Source: Haematococcus lacustris (lineage: Eukaryota; Chlorophyta; Chlorophyceae; Chlamydomonadales; Haematococcaceae). Taken from it: a DNA stretch of 64,000 bases. Position numbers and translations under genes: made by a program. Below are positions 43,061-54,535 of this stretch, in pieces. The stretch covers positions 6,317,838 through 6,381,837 of the forward strand of contig JASKMD010000026.1 of the NCBI GenBank assembly GCA_030144725.1. Reading direction: 5' to 3'. Each line of letters starts with the position of its first letter. The first letter of the stretch is position 1. Under the pieces are notes generated by a model. It searched no databases and was not told the origin of the DNA. It worked only from the letters and a program-made list of their open reading frames with translations.

Positions 43061-44868
43061 TCATCTCCTGAAGAACCACAGCAGCAGGAGCATGACGAGC
43101 ACCACCACCACCTGTAGAAGCGGCAGTGAAGAACAGTGACAGATGGCACAATGGCAATGGACCATCAGGCTACCCACCCTCTACCTCTACACCCTTCCAA
43201 CATGGGGCTATTTGATTGTCAACAGCTTCCCTTGCCGTCATGCCCATGGTCTCCAATCAGGATTTGCATGAAGCCAGAACTCCAACACAACCCTTACGGC
43301 TATGAGGACTTCAGCACACGAGGCCCATGGAACATCTTCAAAGGAGGGGATCAGGGCGGCCTCAACACGTATGTCACACCCAAGGCAGTTGCAGGGGTGG
43401 TGGTGGGATGCAGGGGTGGCCCTGCAGGGTTTGTGACGGTGGGGTGGTGTTGGGGGGGTGCAGGGGAAGGAGGGGGGGTGCAGGGGTGTCCCTGCTCATG
43501 TATGCGAGGCACCCACCATGCCACCGTACGTCATCCATATGTCCATCCGCTGCCGGCGTTCAATGAGGCGCAACAGGGTGTCACCGATACCGACGCTGTT
43601 CAGCACGTCCAATAGCTTTCGCTGAGCCGCCTGAAGCCAACATCGCATCCCAACCTTGCCTCTGCAGCCAAACAGGAGCCCACGACCCTCCACCCTACCC
43701 ACCAGTGTCTGTTAAATGAACATTGTATAAATGCCGTTAGAGGTCGTTATGCGCTATGAAATGGTCGCTTCTTGACCTGCACTACCGCGCAGCGCGTAGC
43801 AAATAATGCGCATGTGAGCAATGTCATATGAGCAATGTTTTCAAGTAAGGTCGAGCTATAAATGCAAGGGTATGAGCCTGGGCCATGTCACTTTGAGCTA
43901 TACAACATGCATCAGGGCAAAACGAAAATTGATGTCACACACCATCTTGTTCTGATTTCTGCGTGCAGGCGATGGAGGGCTGGCTAAGCAAGGCCGACAA
44001 GGCGACCTGAACTGATGTCTTCCTAACATGTGCAAAGGTGGCCCAGTGGCTTGCCGGCAGCATTGCCCAGCTAGGTTGAGCAGGCAGACTGGCAGTCACC
44101 ACTGTGCAGCTACAACCTGAGCAGCTAGACCAGCTTACTGAGAGAACCAGCTTGCTCTCCTGCACCCCATCAAGCTCAGCTGACAATCATTCTCATCCTC
44201 CAAACTCGTGCTGCTTGATCTACATCTGCTCTGATGACCAGCATCCAGGTGCTGACCCACAGGAGCCAATAGGCTGGCAATTGACCGTGCAAAGCGAGCG
44301 GAGTCATGATGGCTGGGGTAGGAGGCAGGATTGCCCACCACCAGGGGCTGTAGCTATCCCAAGCAAGTCGCAGCACTGGGCCTCCCACCTTGAGGCGCTC
44401 TCTACTAGCGGCCATGCTGCCCAGGATGTTTGTGCCGGTCTCAAAGATCTCATCCAGCGCCCGCTTGGAGCGATGTATGCTCCCCGCTGCCTGCACACTG
44501 CACAGCACATCGCGCCCTCAGCTGCTGCTGAACTGTGCATGCCGACTGTCACAAACCACAACCAGCCATGTCAGGTGGGTCACACCTACCCTTGCCACAC
44601 ACGATCGTGCCACACCCCTCCCTCAGCCTCCACGGCTTTTTGCCACTCCTTGACAGAGTCAGTCCTGGGCCGAGTCTGTGCCTCCTGCCAGCGGCACCTC
44701 ACCTGTGCCTCCTCATCCATATCTGTCTTGGCCCGCCGCCCAGCATCAGCCCTTGCCAGCAGCTCCTGGCGCTCCGCCTGCTCCGCTGCGCGGCGCTGCT
44801 CCCGGCTGCCGTACTTGTCCAGGGTGCGGCGGATGGCGTCCACCTCCTCTACTACCTGACTCACCTTC
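43061..44868 (-). CDS. Membrin/Bos1-type Golgi Qb-SNARE (N-terminus unresolved)
   Basis: Membrin-type SNAREs act in ER-to-Golgi vesicle fusion. Four exons join in frame by GT-AG sites: 44868-44703 (KVSQVVEEVDAIRRTLDKYG), 44490-44389 (KRALDEIFETGTNILGSMAA), 43630-43517 (AAQRKLLDVLNSVGIGDTLL, LIERRQRMDIWMTYGGM) and 43111-43061 (VVVVLVMLLLLWFFRR, stop). The SILxxL...QR.LK...RK.LDV.N..GI....R.IERR...D order is the Membrin SNARE-motif signature, and the last exon is the C-terminal membrane anchor. Exon lengths (166, 102, 114, 51) keep phase. The first exon(s), about 60-70 residues, lie upstream of 44868 and were not found with confidence. The final tail has only two residues beyond the anchor, as expected for a tail-anchored protein. 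Confidence 0.85.
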
Positions 44869-47703
44869 CTGCACCAGGGCAGCATGCAGAGCACAGCTGG
44901 GGTCAGGTCGCACCGAGCCAGGGTCAGGTGGATGAGCAACTGTGCGGTCCGGGCTAGTTTGGGATGATCAGCTCCAGCTCGTGATGGCAGCCAGGGAAAC
45001 AGCTGGCATGAGGTGTCTGGGGGGTAAACGGCAGTGTGCATTGCATGCACAGTGTAGTATGCAGCTTTGCTGACTGTGTCCCTGCCACCTGGGGGCTGCA
45101 TTGGGGTTCCAGCAGAGGTAGGGACTCTTATGCATCTAAAGCATCCACTGCATTGTGTGCCCAAGGCTACAGCCCAGCAGAAAACTGTTTGTCTGCAGTA
45201 ACACTAGAACGACACAGCCTGCTTGTCCTGGATGTCCTCATTGTCTTTCCATCATCTTGGTTAAAACCTGCTCCTTGTCGTTGTGTTGCCCTGTCCCATG
45301 CACATGGCTAGCATGTGTACTGCACATTCCTACCTCATTGCCAGGCCTAGCAGCATGCTGGAATCAGACCTGCAGCCCAGTCTTAGTAACCCCTATGCAC
45401 TCACCCTTTCCATACAGCTCGCTTCCCTGCAGCTTCACGCACCACAAACATGCGCCACACACTCTCCAGCTCAGACGCAATACGCTGCAATTATCAGGCA
45501 TCAGTACCAATAGCGACGAGGCTGGGGCGCGCGTCACTGCCAGTCTGCCTCGTGCCATCATGCTGCCTGCAGCTAATGCCCCTCATTGACGTTGTCTCTT
45601 GCTTTCATATGCCATGCAAGCTGACCTGTAGGTCTGCGTGTTTAACCCGAAGCTCACGAGCAAGGGCTTGAACATCCACTGATCTTGCACCGCACTGTGT
45701 AGCGTTACAACACGTCAGCCACGAGATCTGGAGGGGACACTGAGCACCCCTCGCACCTCCGATGTTTCGAGTGTCTCTAAGCCCTCGCGTATTGTCAGCA
45801 CCAGCCTTTTGGCCTGTGAGTGCAGCGTGGTGAGGTCGCCCATGTCTATCGCTGAAACTATTCAGCCGGGTTCTATCTGGTGACTGCACATGCTGGTCGC
45901 ATAAGCGGTTCCGCACATATCTCGGACAGGGTGCGGTAAAGGGGGTAGGGGCGCATGGAGGCCACATGGCCAGGATCACGACGATTTATAAGACCCCTGT
46001 CACCCACTGGCCATTTATAATGCGTCAGTGTTAGGCCTGACAGTCCTGCATGACTTCGGGATGCTTTCGTGTTCTATAGCACTGCCAAAGTGTGTGATCA
46101 AGGCAGATAAATGAGTTGGCACGGGATCCTGGAAAGTTCAGACAATAAAACAATTCAATGGTTGGTGTCGATGCATCGGCGGGACACTGTACATCTCGTA
46201 CAGGCCCACCCTTGGACTGGCCTAGCAGCCTCACTGCTAACGACTGAGGTGGACTCTACTATGAGTGGCTCCAGGGCCTGCCACCCTGGCTCAACTGGAA
46301 CTCCACCTGCTTCCTGTTGTGGGGAACAGGCCTAGGCTACCCGCAGCTATGCAGCTGTGCAGCTGTGCAGCTGTGCAGCATGCCCCCTGTAATATAGCAG
46401 CTTGGTGCTTTGCTGCTGCCTGAACGCTGATATGGGGGCCAGCTGGACCAGTGGCAGGGCTCCTGGGGCCGCTCCATGCTGTCACCAGCACGCTGCAGGT
46501 TCAGCGCTGAGTAGCTGTCTCAATTCAGCCACCTGCCCTGCGGAGGGGCTGGCTGGGCGATGCTGGGTGCCGGCTGTGAGGGTCCTGACTGGCAGGGTGT
46601 GGGGGCGTACAGGGGGGCTTCACTTTAGGCCCATCACTGTCTTGCCATGCCACTGGCCGCAGGCTAAGTGAGGTTATCCACGGGCAACACCTTGTTCCAT
46701 GTGACATGAGGGGTGGGCCTGTACAGGGTGTACAATGCTATGTAGGGGAATCCCCATGCACTACCCTCCTCAACTATCTGCCCCACCCCCACCTGTGGAC
46801 AGCCCATCACCAGGTCAAACCACAGGGCCCAACGTCAGCAACTGCTTCAAGGTCTGTAGTGTGCCCTGTGATGGGAGGCCCTGCAGGTGGTGGTGTGAGG
46901 TCTGTGCTTTGGCTCCATAATCAGGGCTGTGAGACTGTCGTGCTCTTTGTAGCTTCCACCTATGCCGCACAGTGATTGACATGCTGACCATAAAGAGCAG
47001 TCACAACGATCCAGGGTTGCAATCCATTGACCCCCACTTGACAGGGCCCAGCGGTAGGTTGTGTCAGGCATCCTGCATGCCATTGTGTCGGGGTTGTCAT
47101 CGACCCAGCGTGGCTTAGAGGCCTCCGCTAACAGCGCGTGCCATGGAGTCAGCACCGTGTCAGCATTTGACCATACCGTGCAAGCGAGGTGGCAGCAACA
47201 AACTTCCCTCTAAGAGCGAGTGATAGTGCACACACCGCAAACCGCTCTGGACGACAGAGTGGAACGTGTGAGAGGCATTTAGGTGTGAGCGGGGCGGACC
47301 GCTGTGGGGCGATCAATGGGCGTGCCAGGCCGGAGCATCGCTCACCTCTTGCACTTGTACCGAACCAAAGTCGCATTCGTTGACCACTTCGTCGACTGCT
47401 GAAACTAACTGCCGAGCCGAGGTGCGTCGTCCAAACGCGAAATAGACCGTATGGGATGTGCACAAGGCTGATGCAACACCCAGGCCTTGTGTCGCATTTT
47501 ACCATCTCCCCTTCTCGCCGCTGGCGATTCAACTGCCGCAGCCGCTGCAGGTACCCAACTGCCACAGCGAACAGCGGCACGTGCAGCATCAGCGTTCCCG
47601 GCCAAAAGCACTGCTAGGACTCGACGCGATCCGGCCGTGAGCCGGTGGCTGCGTTGGGCCTTGTTGCACAGTGCACCTTTCTCGGGCTGCCGCAGCAGCG
47701 CAA
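44869..47703. other. Intergenic; upstream SNARE exon(s) expected
   Basis: The missing 5' exon(s) of the SNARE gene should lie in the first kilobase. A candidate helix reads KLARTAQLLIHLTLAR near 44935, unproven. A dispersed repeat lies at 45283-45380. Between 45.4 and 47.7 kb several open frames exist on both strands, but no domain, signal or splice chain was recognised. Confidence 0.4.
45283..45380 (+). repeat. Dispersed ~95-bp repeat, copy 2
   Basis: Near-identical to 6585-6675 (TGTTGCCCTGTCCCATGC ... GACCTGCAGCCCA). Confidence 0.85.
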
Positions 47704-50227
47704 ATGGTGCTTGGGCTGTTTCCGTTGCTTGCCCTCCTGGCGCGAGTCGCAAGTGCATGGCAGGCAGGCAGGGCTACATGGTATGACGATAACCCCACGT
47801 GAGTATGCTGCCCCTGCCAGTAGAGGCATGACCACGCATCAGCTGGAGCAGCAGCAGCAGCAATGACCATTGCACATGAGCCTGGCATGCTAGGTCTGTC
47901 CCTTCACCTCCATCTCCACTCCAAACGTGTCTGGCCTGCACCTCCACCTTCACCCAAGAATGTGTCTGGCCTCCAACTCCACCCGTATGGGTCTGGACCC
48001 CCCGGTCACAGCCACAGCTGCCGAGACCCCGAACCTGCCTAGCAGCAGCGCTGCAGATGAAGGCCGCCACCGCAATCTACACTATGTTGCCTCACTGCTG
48101 CATCATTGCTGCAATGTGGTTGCAGGATGTCGGTGCACACGGGTTCATGCATGTATGGTGAGCTCAAGCAACCCTTGGCAGCAGTTGGCTATGCACATTG
48201 CTAGGCTTGTCAACTTGGCTGAACCAGGCTCTTCAAATTGACATGATCTGCTCCTGCTTTGCTGACGAATGACCCACCTGCCCACCCGGCCACCCGTCCA
48301 CCTGCACAACTACCCACCTGCCCGCCTGCCCACCTGTCCACCTACTCTTGTGCAGGCTACCTAGACAACAAGTTTGGGGGCAAGCAGAACTGGATGGTGG
48401 CAGCAATCAACGATGGCCACCCCCGCTATGGTGGCAGCTGCGGGTAGGCACTGGGGGAAGCATCCCAGGCAGGGGTGGCGGTGCTGGCAGGCTGGCCCTG
48501 GCACCTGAGGTCAGGCAGAGTATTTCTGGTGGGAGCGTAGCAAGGACACGCCCCGTGGCTGCCCTCCTCCCTAAATGCACATTCTTTCTTTCAGGCGTAG
48601 TATGAGCGCCTGGCGGGTGAAGGGCAATGAAGGGGTGGCCTCAAGGTAGTGCCAGACAGTGCCATGTGTAGCCAGATGCAGCTCATACAGGGCAGTCCTG
48701 GTGGGGGCTGCAGATTGCTTTGCTCAGCACAAATCCCCTTCTTCCCCGCTCTCGATCTTTACAGGCCCTTGTGACGTCAGAAGGCTTAACCTTGGGCTAA
48801 CCCTGTAACCCTAACCCTCAGAAGCGACTGCTGCTGGCTGCGTGGCATGCTCAAAGAACATGTGCATGCCCTGCAGGCGCTGCTACCAGATTCGCTGCAG
48901 GCCAGCTGTCATCGTCGACAACTACGGCCAGAAGGTGTGTTATGGACCACGCTGCTGCTGCTGCTGCTGCCACTGCTGTTGATGGAGCGCCAAGGCCAAC
49001 TGCAACAGCATATTTCGGTGTAACACACCTCCACACTAGCATACAGTCTCCTGTGTGTTGCAGCGCACATGTCAACCTGTGTGTCCTCCCCTGTGTTGTA
49101 ACTTGGCCCCTGCCACCCCTATCCCTGTCTCCCTGTCACTGTCACAGTTACACATACTGGTTTTGTTGGTGATATTGGTTAAATTGGTCAGGTCCACACA
49201 CAAACCCCTGACCTAGCTATATAACCCAGGACCCACGTCATCCACCTCGAACATTGGGCTGCCTGCCAGAGCCAGAGCTGAAGGCTACGCCAAGCTGACC
49301 ACAGCACTGCCACAGCATGCAAGCCTGGCCATAAGCACCCCACCTGATTTGGCTGCCCGGTCCAGCCAACTCCCTGGGCAGCCTCAGCTCCATTACCTTC
49401 CCTTGTATCCACCCAAGCCCTGCCTCCTTTGTGTAACAACTACTACTATCTCCCTCAACTCATCCAGCTAATGTTCACGCAAGCTTGTAGCGATGCTGGG
49501 CCACCTTGCTTTGGACGATGCCTTGCACGACGCTGTGCAGCTCTATGCAACTGTCACAGCTCAACCGGGTGCTTCATGCCTTGTCCAGTGATAGGCACCG
49601 TTTACCGCTGCCTCACACGTTTAGCCAGTGTGGTGTTTGTGTGTGTGCCGGACGCATTGCGCAGATAGACCGCACCCAGAATTGCTTCAACCGGGACACA
49701 GTGACAGTGGCGATCACAGACACTTGGTGAGGCTGAGCACTGCTGCTGACGTGCCACTGTGGCTGCTGCCGCTACTGCTGCTAGTGCTACAGCTTATGTG
49801 GGTGCTGCCGCCTGAGCACCACCCCTTTGCCGCCCTGTTTGCCACCTTTGCTGCCCCTGCTGCTGCTGCTGTCCTCTGCCGTTGACGGTGACGCTGGGAC
49901 ACTTGGTTGGCTGTGCTGTGTGGTGTGTTGGCTCACATGGGAAGTTGGCACCCCTGCATGCAGCCCGTGCGTATACCCTCGCAATGCGCACTCGAACAAG
50001 AGGTGGTGCTGCGGTGACATGGATCACTTTGACCTGGGCATCTGGGCGTTCAAGCAGGCAGGTGGCGCCCTTTCCTCACGGCTCATACATGCAAACAACC
50101 TCTTGCAGTGGTGATCATCCTAGCAAACACATCCCCTATATGCTGCTGCTGCCGCTGATGCTGCCGCTGCCGCTGCCGCTGCCGCTGCTGCCGCTGCCGC
50201 TGCCGCTGCTGCTGCCGCTGCTGCTGC

Positions 50228-50260
<33 letters not shown>

Positions 50261-50272
50261 CGCTGCTGCTGC

Positions 50273-50305
<33 letters not shown>

Positions 50306-50371
50306 CGCTGCTGCTGCCGCTGCTGCTGCCGCTGCTGCTGCTGCTGCTGCTGCTGCTGCCGCTGCTGCTGC

Positions 50372-50426
<55 letters not shown>

Positions 50427-51946
50427 GCTGCTGCTGCTGCTGCTGCTGCTGAGATAGCCTGGAGCACCTGCTCTGCTTTTCTATCTGTGAGCAGGCCCAC
50501 AGTGGGTGGCGCCCAATGCTGTTGCGCCTGCCAGCTTCAGCAAGTGGCCGGTTGCCTGGGGCAAGACCCTGCCGCCCCATGTGGCTGGTCCTGTCTGCCG
50601 GTGCAGTTTGCTGACCCTAAGCAAGGGGTTATCGGGATCGAGTACCAGGAGGTGAGCTGCCCCAAGCAGCTGCAGCAAGCGCTCAACCCCTCTGTGCAGA
50701 AGCCCAGGTGGGTGATGTCGGACCAGTGCGGACAGAAGGAGGATCCCTTGTGTGGTGTCCCTTGTGTTGTGTCCCTTGTGTTCCGAACCCTCGGACTGGG
50801 AGGGCGGCCCACACTAACCAACCTTGAACGCACGGGTCGACCTAGCAGGCATGGGTCGACTAGACACGGCCTCAGAACCCACCCACTACATGTGGGAGGA
50901 GAGCAAGGAGGGAGCTAACTCCAGGGCCTGCCCCAGGGCAGGGGCTCCCTGTCAGCATCAACAGACCCCTGTTAGCATCCTGAACTAAATCCAGCAGTTC
51001 CTCGAGCGCAGATCTAGCCCGAAGCAGGGGCATCCGCTTGCAGCGGGTCAGCTTGTCTTGTTATAGGCGGCTGGCCATGCTGTGGGTTGGCTCGTCATGC
51101 TGTGGGTCAGCTTGTCCTGCCGGCTGAACACTGCTGTACCCTGAAGCTTGCCAGTGGCCTGCCTTGCAGCTCGCTGAGAAGTCAATACCCCTGGGGCACT
51201 GGGACAGGCTCAAAAAGTGAGCAGAAAGTGAGTGTGTCCCTGCTGCCTGGCACCCAGCACCCTGCTCACTGGGCATATCAGCACAGCATGCAAGGCTAGC
51301 CGCCCAACAGGGCCCCCCTGTCAGTCACTGTCAGTCTCAAGATCATAGTCTATACTCTCAAATCCTAGGAGCCCCCACTGTGCAGCACCTCACCCTCACC
51401 CAGATGCACCTGCCTGGTCTGCAGGTTATGGACTTTGCAGGCCCCCCTGACCCTTCACCCACACGCGCGCCCTCACGGTCACCCTCACCCTCATCTCCGC
51501 CCAAACGCTCGCCCTCCCCCTCACCATCATCCCCAGCCTCGCCGTCATCCTCACCCTCACCCCCGACCCCACCTCCACCCCCACCCCCACCCCCGCCCCC
51601 GCCCCCGCCCCCGCCCTCGCCCTCGCCCTCGCCCTCGCCCTCGCCCTCGCCCTCGCCCTCGCCCTCGCCCTCGCCCTCGCCCTCGCCCTCGCCCTCGCCC
51701 TCGCCCTCGCCCTCGCCCTCGCCCCCCACCGTTGCAGCCTTTGCGCGATCGCCCTCTCCTCCCCTCATCCCCTCGCCCTGGTACCTTCCAGGCCAGCAGC
51801 CACCTCTCTTCCCTTCCACCTCCCTCCCCCAGAACTCGCCTACCCCACGTGCTCCAGCAACTCAGTCAACAGCCAGCCCCGCACCTGCCCCCAAGCAGGC
51901 TGCAAGCTCCCCCTGTGGAGCTTTGTGCCGGCTGCTGGGCGGCTGA
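47704..51946 (+). CDS. Secreted expansin-like (DPBB domain) protein with Ser-Pro-rich tail
   Basis: Nine exons: 47704-47798, 48126-48157, 48356-48443, 48877-48934, 49665-49726, 49964-50057, 50607-50707, 51170-51227, 51425-51946. They total 1,110 nt (369 aa) with consistent phases. Signal peptide MVLGLFPLLALLARVASA, then ATWYDDNP. The double-psi beta-barrel motifs are GSCMYGYLDNKFGG, MVAAINDGHPRYGGSCGRCY, VTVAITDTC, SNKRWCCGDMDHFDLGIWAF and GVIGIEYQEVSCP, typical of expansin/EG45-like domains with the HFD motif kept. The C-terminal ~173 residues are Ser-Pro and poly-Pro, a hydroxyproline-rich extracellular module. There is no plant-type CBM63 domain. Likely role: wall or matrix loosening outside the cell. 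Intron 6 appears to use a GC donor (AAGCAG|GCAGGT), because the only nearby GT would break the frame. The same intron holds a 310-bp CTG/CCG block. Confidence 0.85.
50141..50451. repeat. CTG/CCG trinucleotide block in expansin-like gene intron 6
   Basis: About 100 trinucleotides, mostly CTG with CCG and CTGTCG interruptions. It lies wholly in the inferred intron 50058-50606. The poly-Leu, poly-Gln and poly-Ala frames through it are not protein-coding in this model. Confidence 0.93.
51611..51722 (+). repeat. (CCCTCG)n coding hexamer array
   Basis: About 18 perfect CCCTCG copies encode the Ser-Pro dipeptide tract of the expansin-like protein. They follow a CCCCCG run that encodes poly-Pro. Confidence 0.93.
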
Positions 51947-53648
51947 TCTCCAGTGACCGCCATGTGAATGAGAACAGTTTCAAGTAGTTTTTCTTTGCAA
52001 CAAAGTAGCGCAAGTGCCGACATATTCTGCCTTTGCGCCGACTGCCGATGAGGTGCTGGCCTTTGCTGTAGGGGCTGCGAGGAGGCTGTAGGGGCTCACA
52101 GCGCTCATCGGGTGGGCTAGGCAATGTCAAGTGGCACATGGAAGGCGCCTTAGTGCTTCTGGTCAACAGCAAGCCCTCATCATGCCATCCAGGCATACAC
52201 ATGTCTACTGACCTCCGTGGTGGCACCGCCCTGTGCAGTGTGTGGCTGTAGTTGCGGTACATGGGGCTCCACTGGGGCAGGTCAGCCAGGCGTGTTGATG
52301 GCATGCCGCCAAAGTAGTGTGTGCATCTGCCCAGGGCAGCCAGGGGGGTGGTTGAGGTCTGCAGGTAGGGGTGCGGCAAGGTGCGGTACCAAGCACGGCA
52401 AGGCCCCGCCCTGACTAATGCTCAAGTCCTCAGCTGCCGGAGCGTGGCGCTGCATACTGCTAATGTCTAGCCCTTGTGCACTGTCCAGCTTGCGGCACAC
52501 GTCCTGCAGCTGCCTTGTTGCCTTTTGTGCTATTTAGTCATCCTGGTCATCCTGCCGCATTGTTGCAGTTGGGCCGTCTGGCCGACTGGGCGGGGTGGTT
52601 GGTGGCTGGAGACACGACAACGTAGTTACTTAGCGTTCCTTAGTGATTTAACGCGAAGCTTGTTTTGAACCGAGTATGTTGCGATGTGGGTCGTTGCGAC
52701 GTTACAAAGAGATATGTCTCCTGAATGTGAACGGGACCAGCGCTCTTGTGTTCTCTCATCGGCACGCTAGCCTAAACAATAACGGTTGACAGAAGATGGG
52801 TTTTAATGGGTTATGGCACTCGTTACTGGCGTGGCATGGCGTGGCATGGCGTGGCATGGCGTGGTGGTGGTGGGGGCGCATGTGCTCTTGGCATGTGGTG
52901 GTGGTGGTGGGGCAGGTACTCCTGGCATGGCGTGGTGGTGGGGCAACATTCAATGGATGGATTAGACGAGTAAGAGTCAGCTGTGACACCCGTGAGAAAA
53001 TGTTCGAATGGGCCAGCATGGGCCAACCAGGCCACCTCGTGCCGCGATTTTTGCACCCGCTTGCTGCTAGTCAGGGCTGTGCACCGGTTATTCCTTGCGC
53101 CCGCCAAAGTCGACCCCTCGATGCCAAGCTTGTTTGTGTCCTAGCTGGAAGGCCAGAAGTGTTGTGTACAGCCCCACGTAGCCCCGTGCTTCAGTTGCAA
53201 ACTTTTGCCGAACACATGTCGTCGGCCGTCTTGCTGGGATAGCTGCGAGTAAGAACATTTCGCACTTGCTCCGATGCGTAGCTGTCGAAATGAGTGCGTG
53301 AGGTTCACCAACCGTGAACCCGACTGCGACCACGCAGGCCTACTGCAAACCCGGCCCCCGGTCCAGCCAGAGCGAGTTCTGGATTGAAACTACGTAGCTA
53401 GCTCCACTGGAGCATAAGGTACGCGATGGGTTAGGCTACACCACAATGCATTCAGTGAGTGCACCATGGCAGGGAATCATATCATGTCACCCACTACGAG
53501 GTGTCACATGGCACATGTGTAACCTGTAGGCCTGAAACTTGTGGGGTGTGTTGACCATGCTCATAGCAACTCCCTGCCGTGTTTTCATCTAAAGGTAAAA
53601 TTGCAAGCAATTACAACATAGTTTCAACCGCAGACTGCATTGCCATGG
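51947..53648. other. No gene supported
   Basis: An open minus-strand frame at 52379-51840 overlaps the 3' end of the expansin-like gene and has no recognised domain. At 52831-52862 a GTGGCATGGC decamer is repeated about four times, and GTGGTGG runs follow. Confidence 0.4.
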
Positions 53649-54371
53649 ATGATGTTACGCCCAACAACACACTACATGCAACACTTGCTATGTGTGCTTT
53701 GCAGGTGCATGCCTACATTCCCACATCCCAATAAAGGGCGGTCCGTGCTCCTCGACGGCATTGTGGTGAAGTTGGACCGATGCGTTCTTTGCAAGGTGTC
53801 GACCGCACCATGCGTGATAGGCAGATGGCAAGCATGGACATCTGTATACGTGGAACCTAATGTGGAGGGGACAGACTCTATTTGGGAAGTACGTGAGGTT
53901 ACTAAACTGAGCGGCCTGGTGCGTGGTGACGCCCTAGGGCCAGCCACCCTTGTGGACAAAACACTCCGAGCTGGGTGTGAGGCAATGCGCCTCCCCCTTG
54001 TGGCCCACTATAAGTGTGTGCAACGATTGAAGGTGGAGGCTAGCATTCGCCCACACTCACCTACCCCAACACTATGCGGAGCAGATGGGCCAGGAGGGAA
54101 GGGTGTGGGGCTGGGGCAGTTGGCACCATCCCCCCCTCGCTCTCAGCCACCTGCCCCAGCGCCGGGCAGAAAAGGCGAGAGAAGCGAACTGCAGCGGAGC
54201 TGTCCATCACCATGGAGTTTGCGTCTACAGATACACGACAGCAGTACCAGGCCGCAGCTGTGGAGCAACAGCTGGCTGCAAAAGAGCAAGCAAGCAATCG
54301 TGCAAGGATGGCAAAGCACACACAGGCAAATTAGTGCGGATATTCGTCATCCTAGGGGGGTAGTTTTTTGA
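53649..54371 (+). CDS. Hypothetical protein, unknown
   Basis: Open frame of about 240 codons from ATG 53649. The central part (GRSVLLDGIVVKLDRCVLCK, WEVREVTKLSGLVRG, LVAHYKCVQRLKVEASI) is not low-complexity and could be a real exon. The last ~20 codons run into the dispersed 150-bp module at 54318, so the true end is probably earlier. From about 54170 another frame (EFASTDTRQQYQAAAVEQQL...) looks equally coding-like, suggesting a splice near there. No family recognised. Confidence 0.3.
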   Translation: MMLRPTTHYMQHLLCVLCRCMPTFPHPNKGRSVLLDGIVVKLDRCVLCKVSTAPCVIGRWQAWTSVYVEPNVEGTDSIWEVREVTKLSGLVRGDALGPATLVDKTLRAGCEAMRLPLVAHYKCVQRLKVEASIRPHSPTPTLCGADGPGGKGVGLGQLAPSPPRSQPPAPAPGRKGERSELQRSCPSPWSLRLQIHDSSTRPQLWSNSWLQKSKQAIVQGWQSTHRQISADIRHPRGVVF

Positions 54372-54535
54372 TGTGGTTCGCCTCGGATTGTCCTTGCGAC
54401 TCCAACGCCACTTGACGCTTGTTGAAATTCTGAGTATGTGAGCAGTTGGAGTGTAGGTACCTACAGTACTGTAGATGTCTACAGTACTGTAGATACCTAC
54501 AGTACTGTAGGTGTCTACAGTACTGTAGATCAGGT
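54318..54535. repeat. Satellite mini-array plus ~150-bp module, copy 2 (inverted)
   Basis: Reverse complement of the module at 42420-42558. It ends GTAGGTACCTACAG and then four CTACAGTACTGTAG-type palindromes (to 54530). The module-to-palindrome junction is the same in both copies. Confidence 0.92.

Noticed and set aside
44586..45164. Single 192-codon frame taken as the whole SNARE N-terminal exon
   Set aside because: Only 44868-44703 fits the Membrin family and has splice sites. The upstream part reads through an intron-like region with no similarity.
48770..48830. Telomere-like CCCTAACCCT and GTAACCCTAACCCTCAG
   Set aside because: Only one or two units, not tandem; too short to indicate a telomere or interstitial telomere repeat.
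50083..50500. Poly-Gln, poly-Ala and poly-Leu proteins
   Set aside because: They are translations of a CTG/CCG block that falls within intron 6 of the expansin-like gene.
51840..52379. 179-codon minus-strand frame downstream of the expansin-like gene
   Set aside because: It overlaps the coding 3' end of the opposite-strand gene and has no recognised domain or splice signals.
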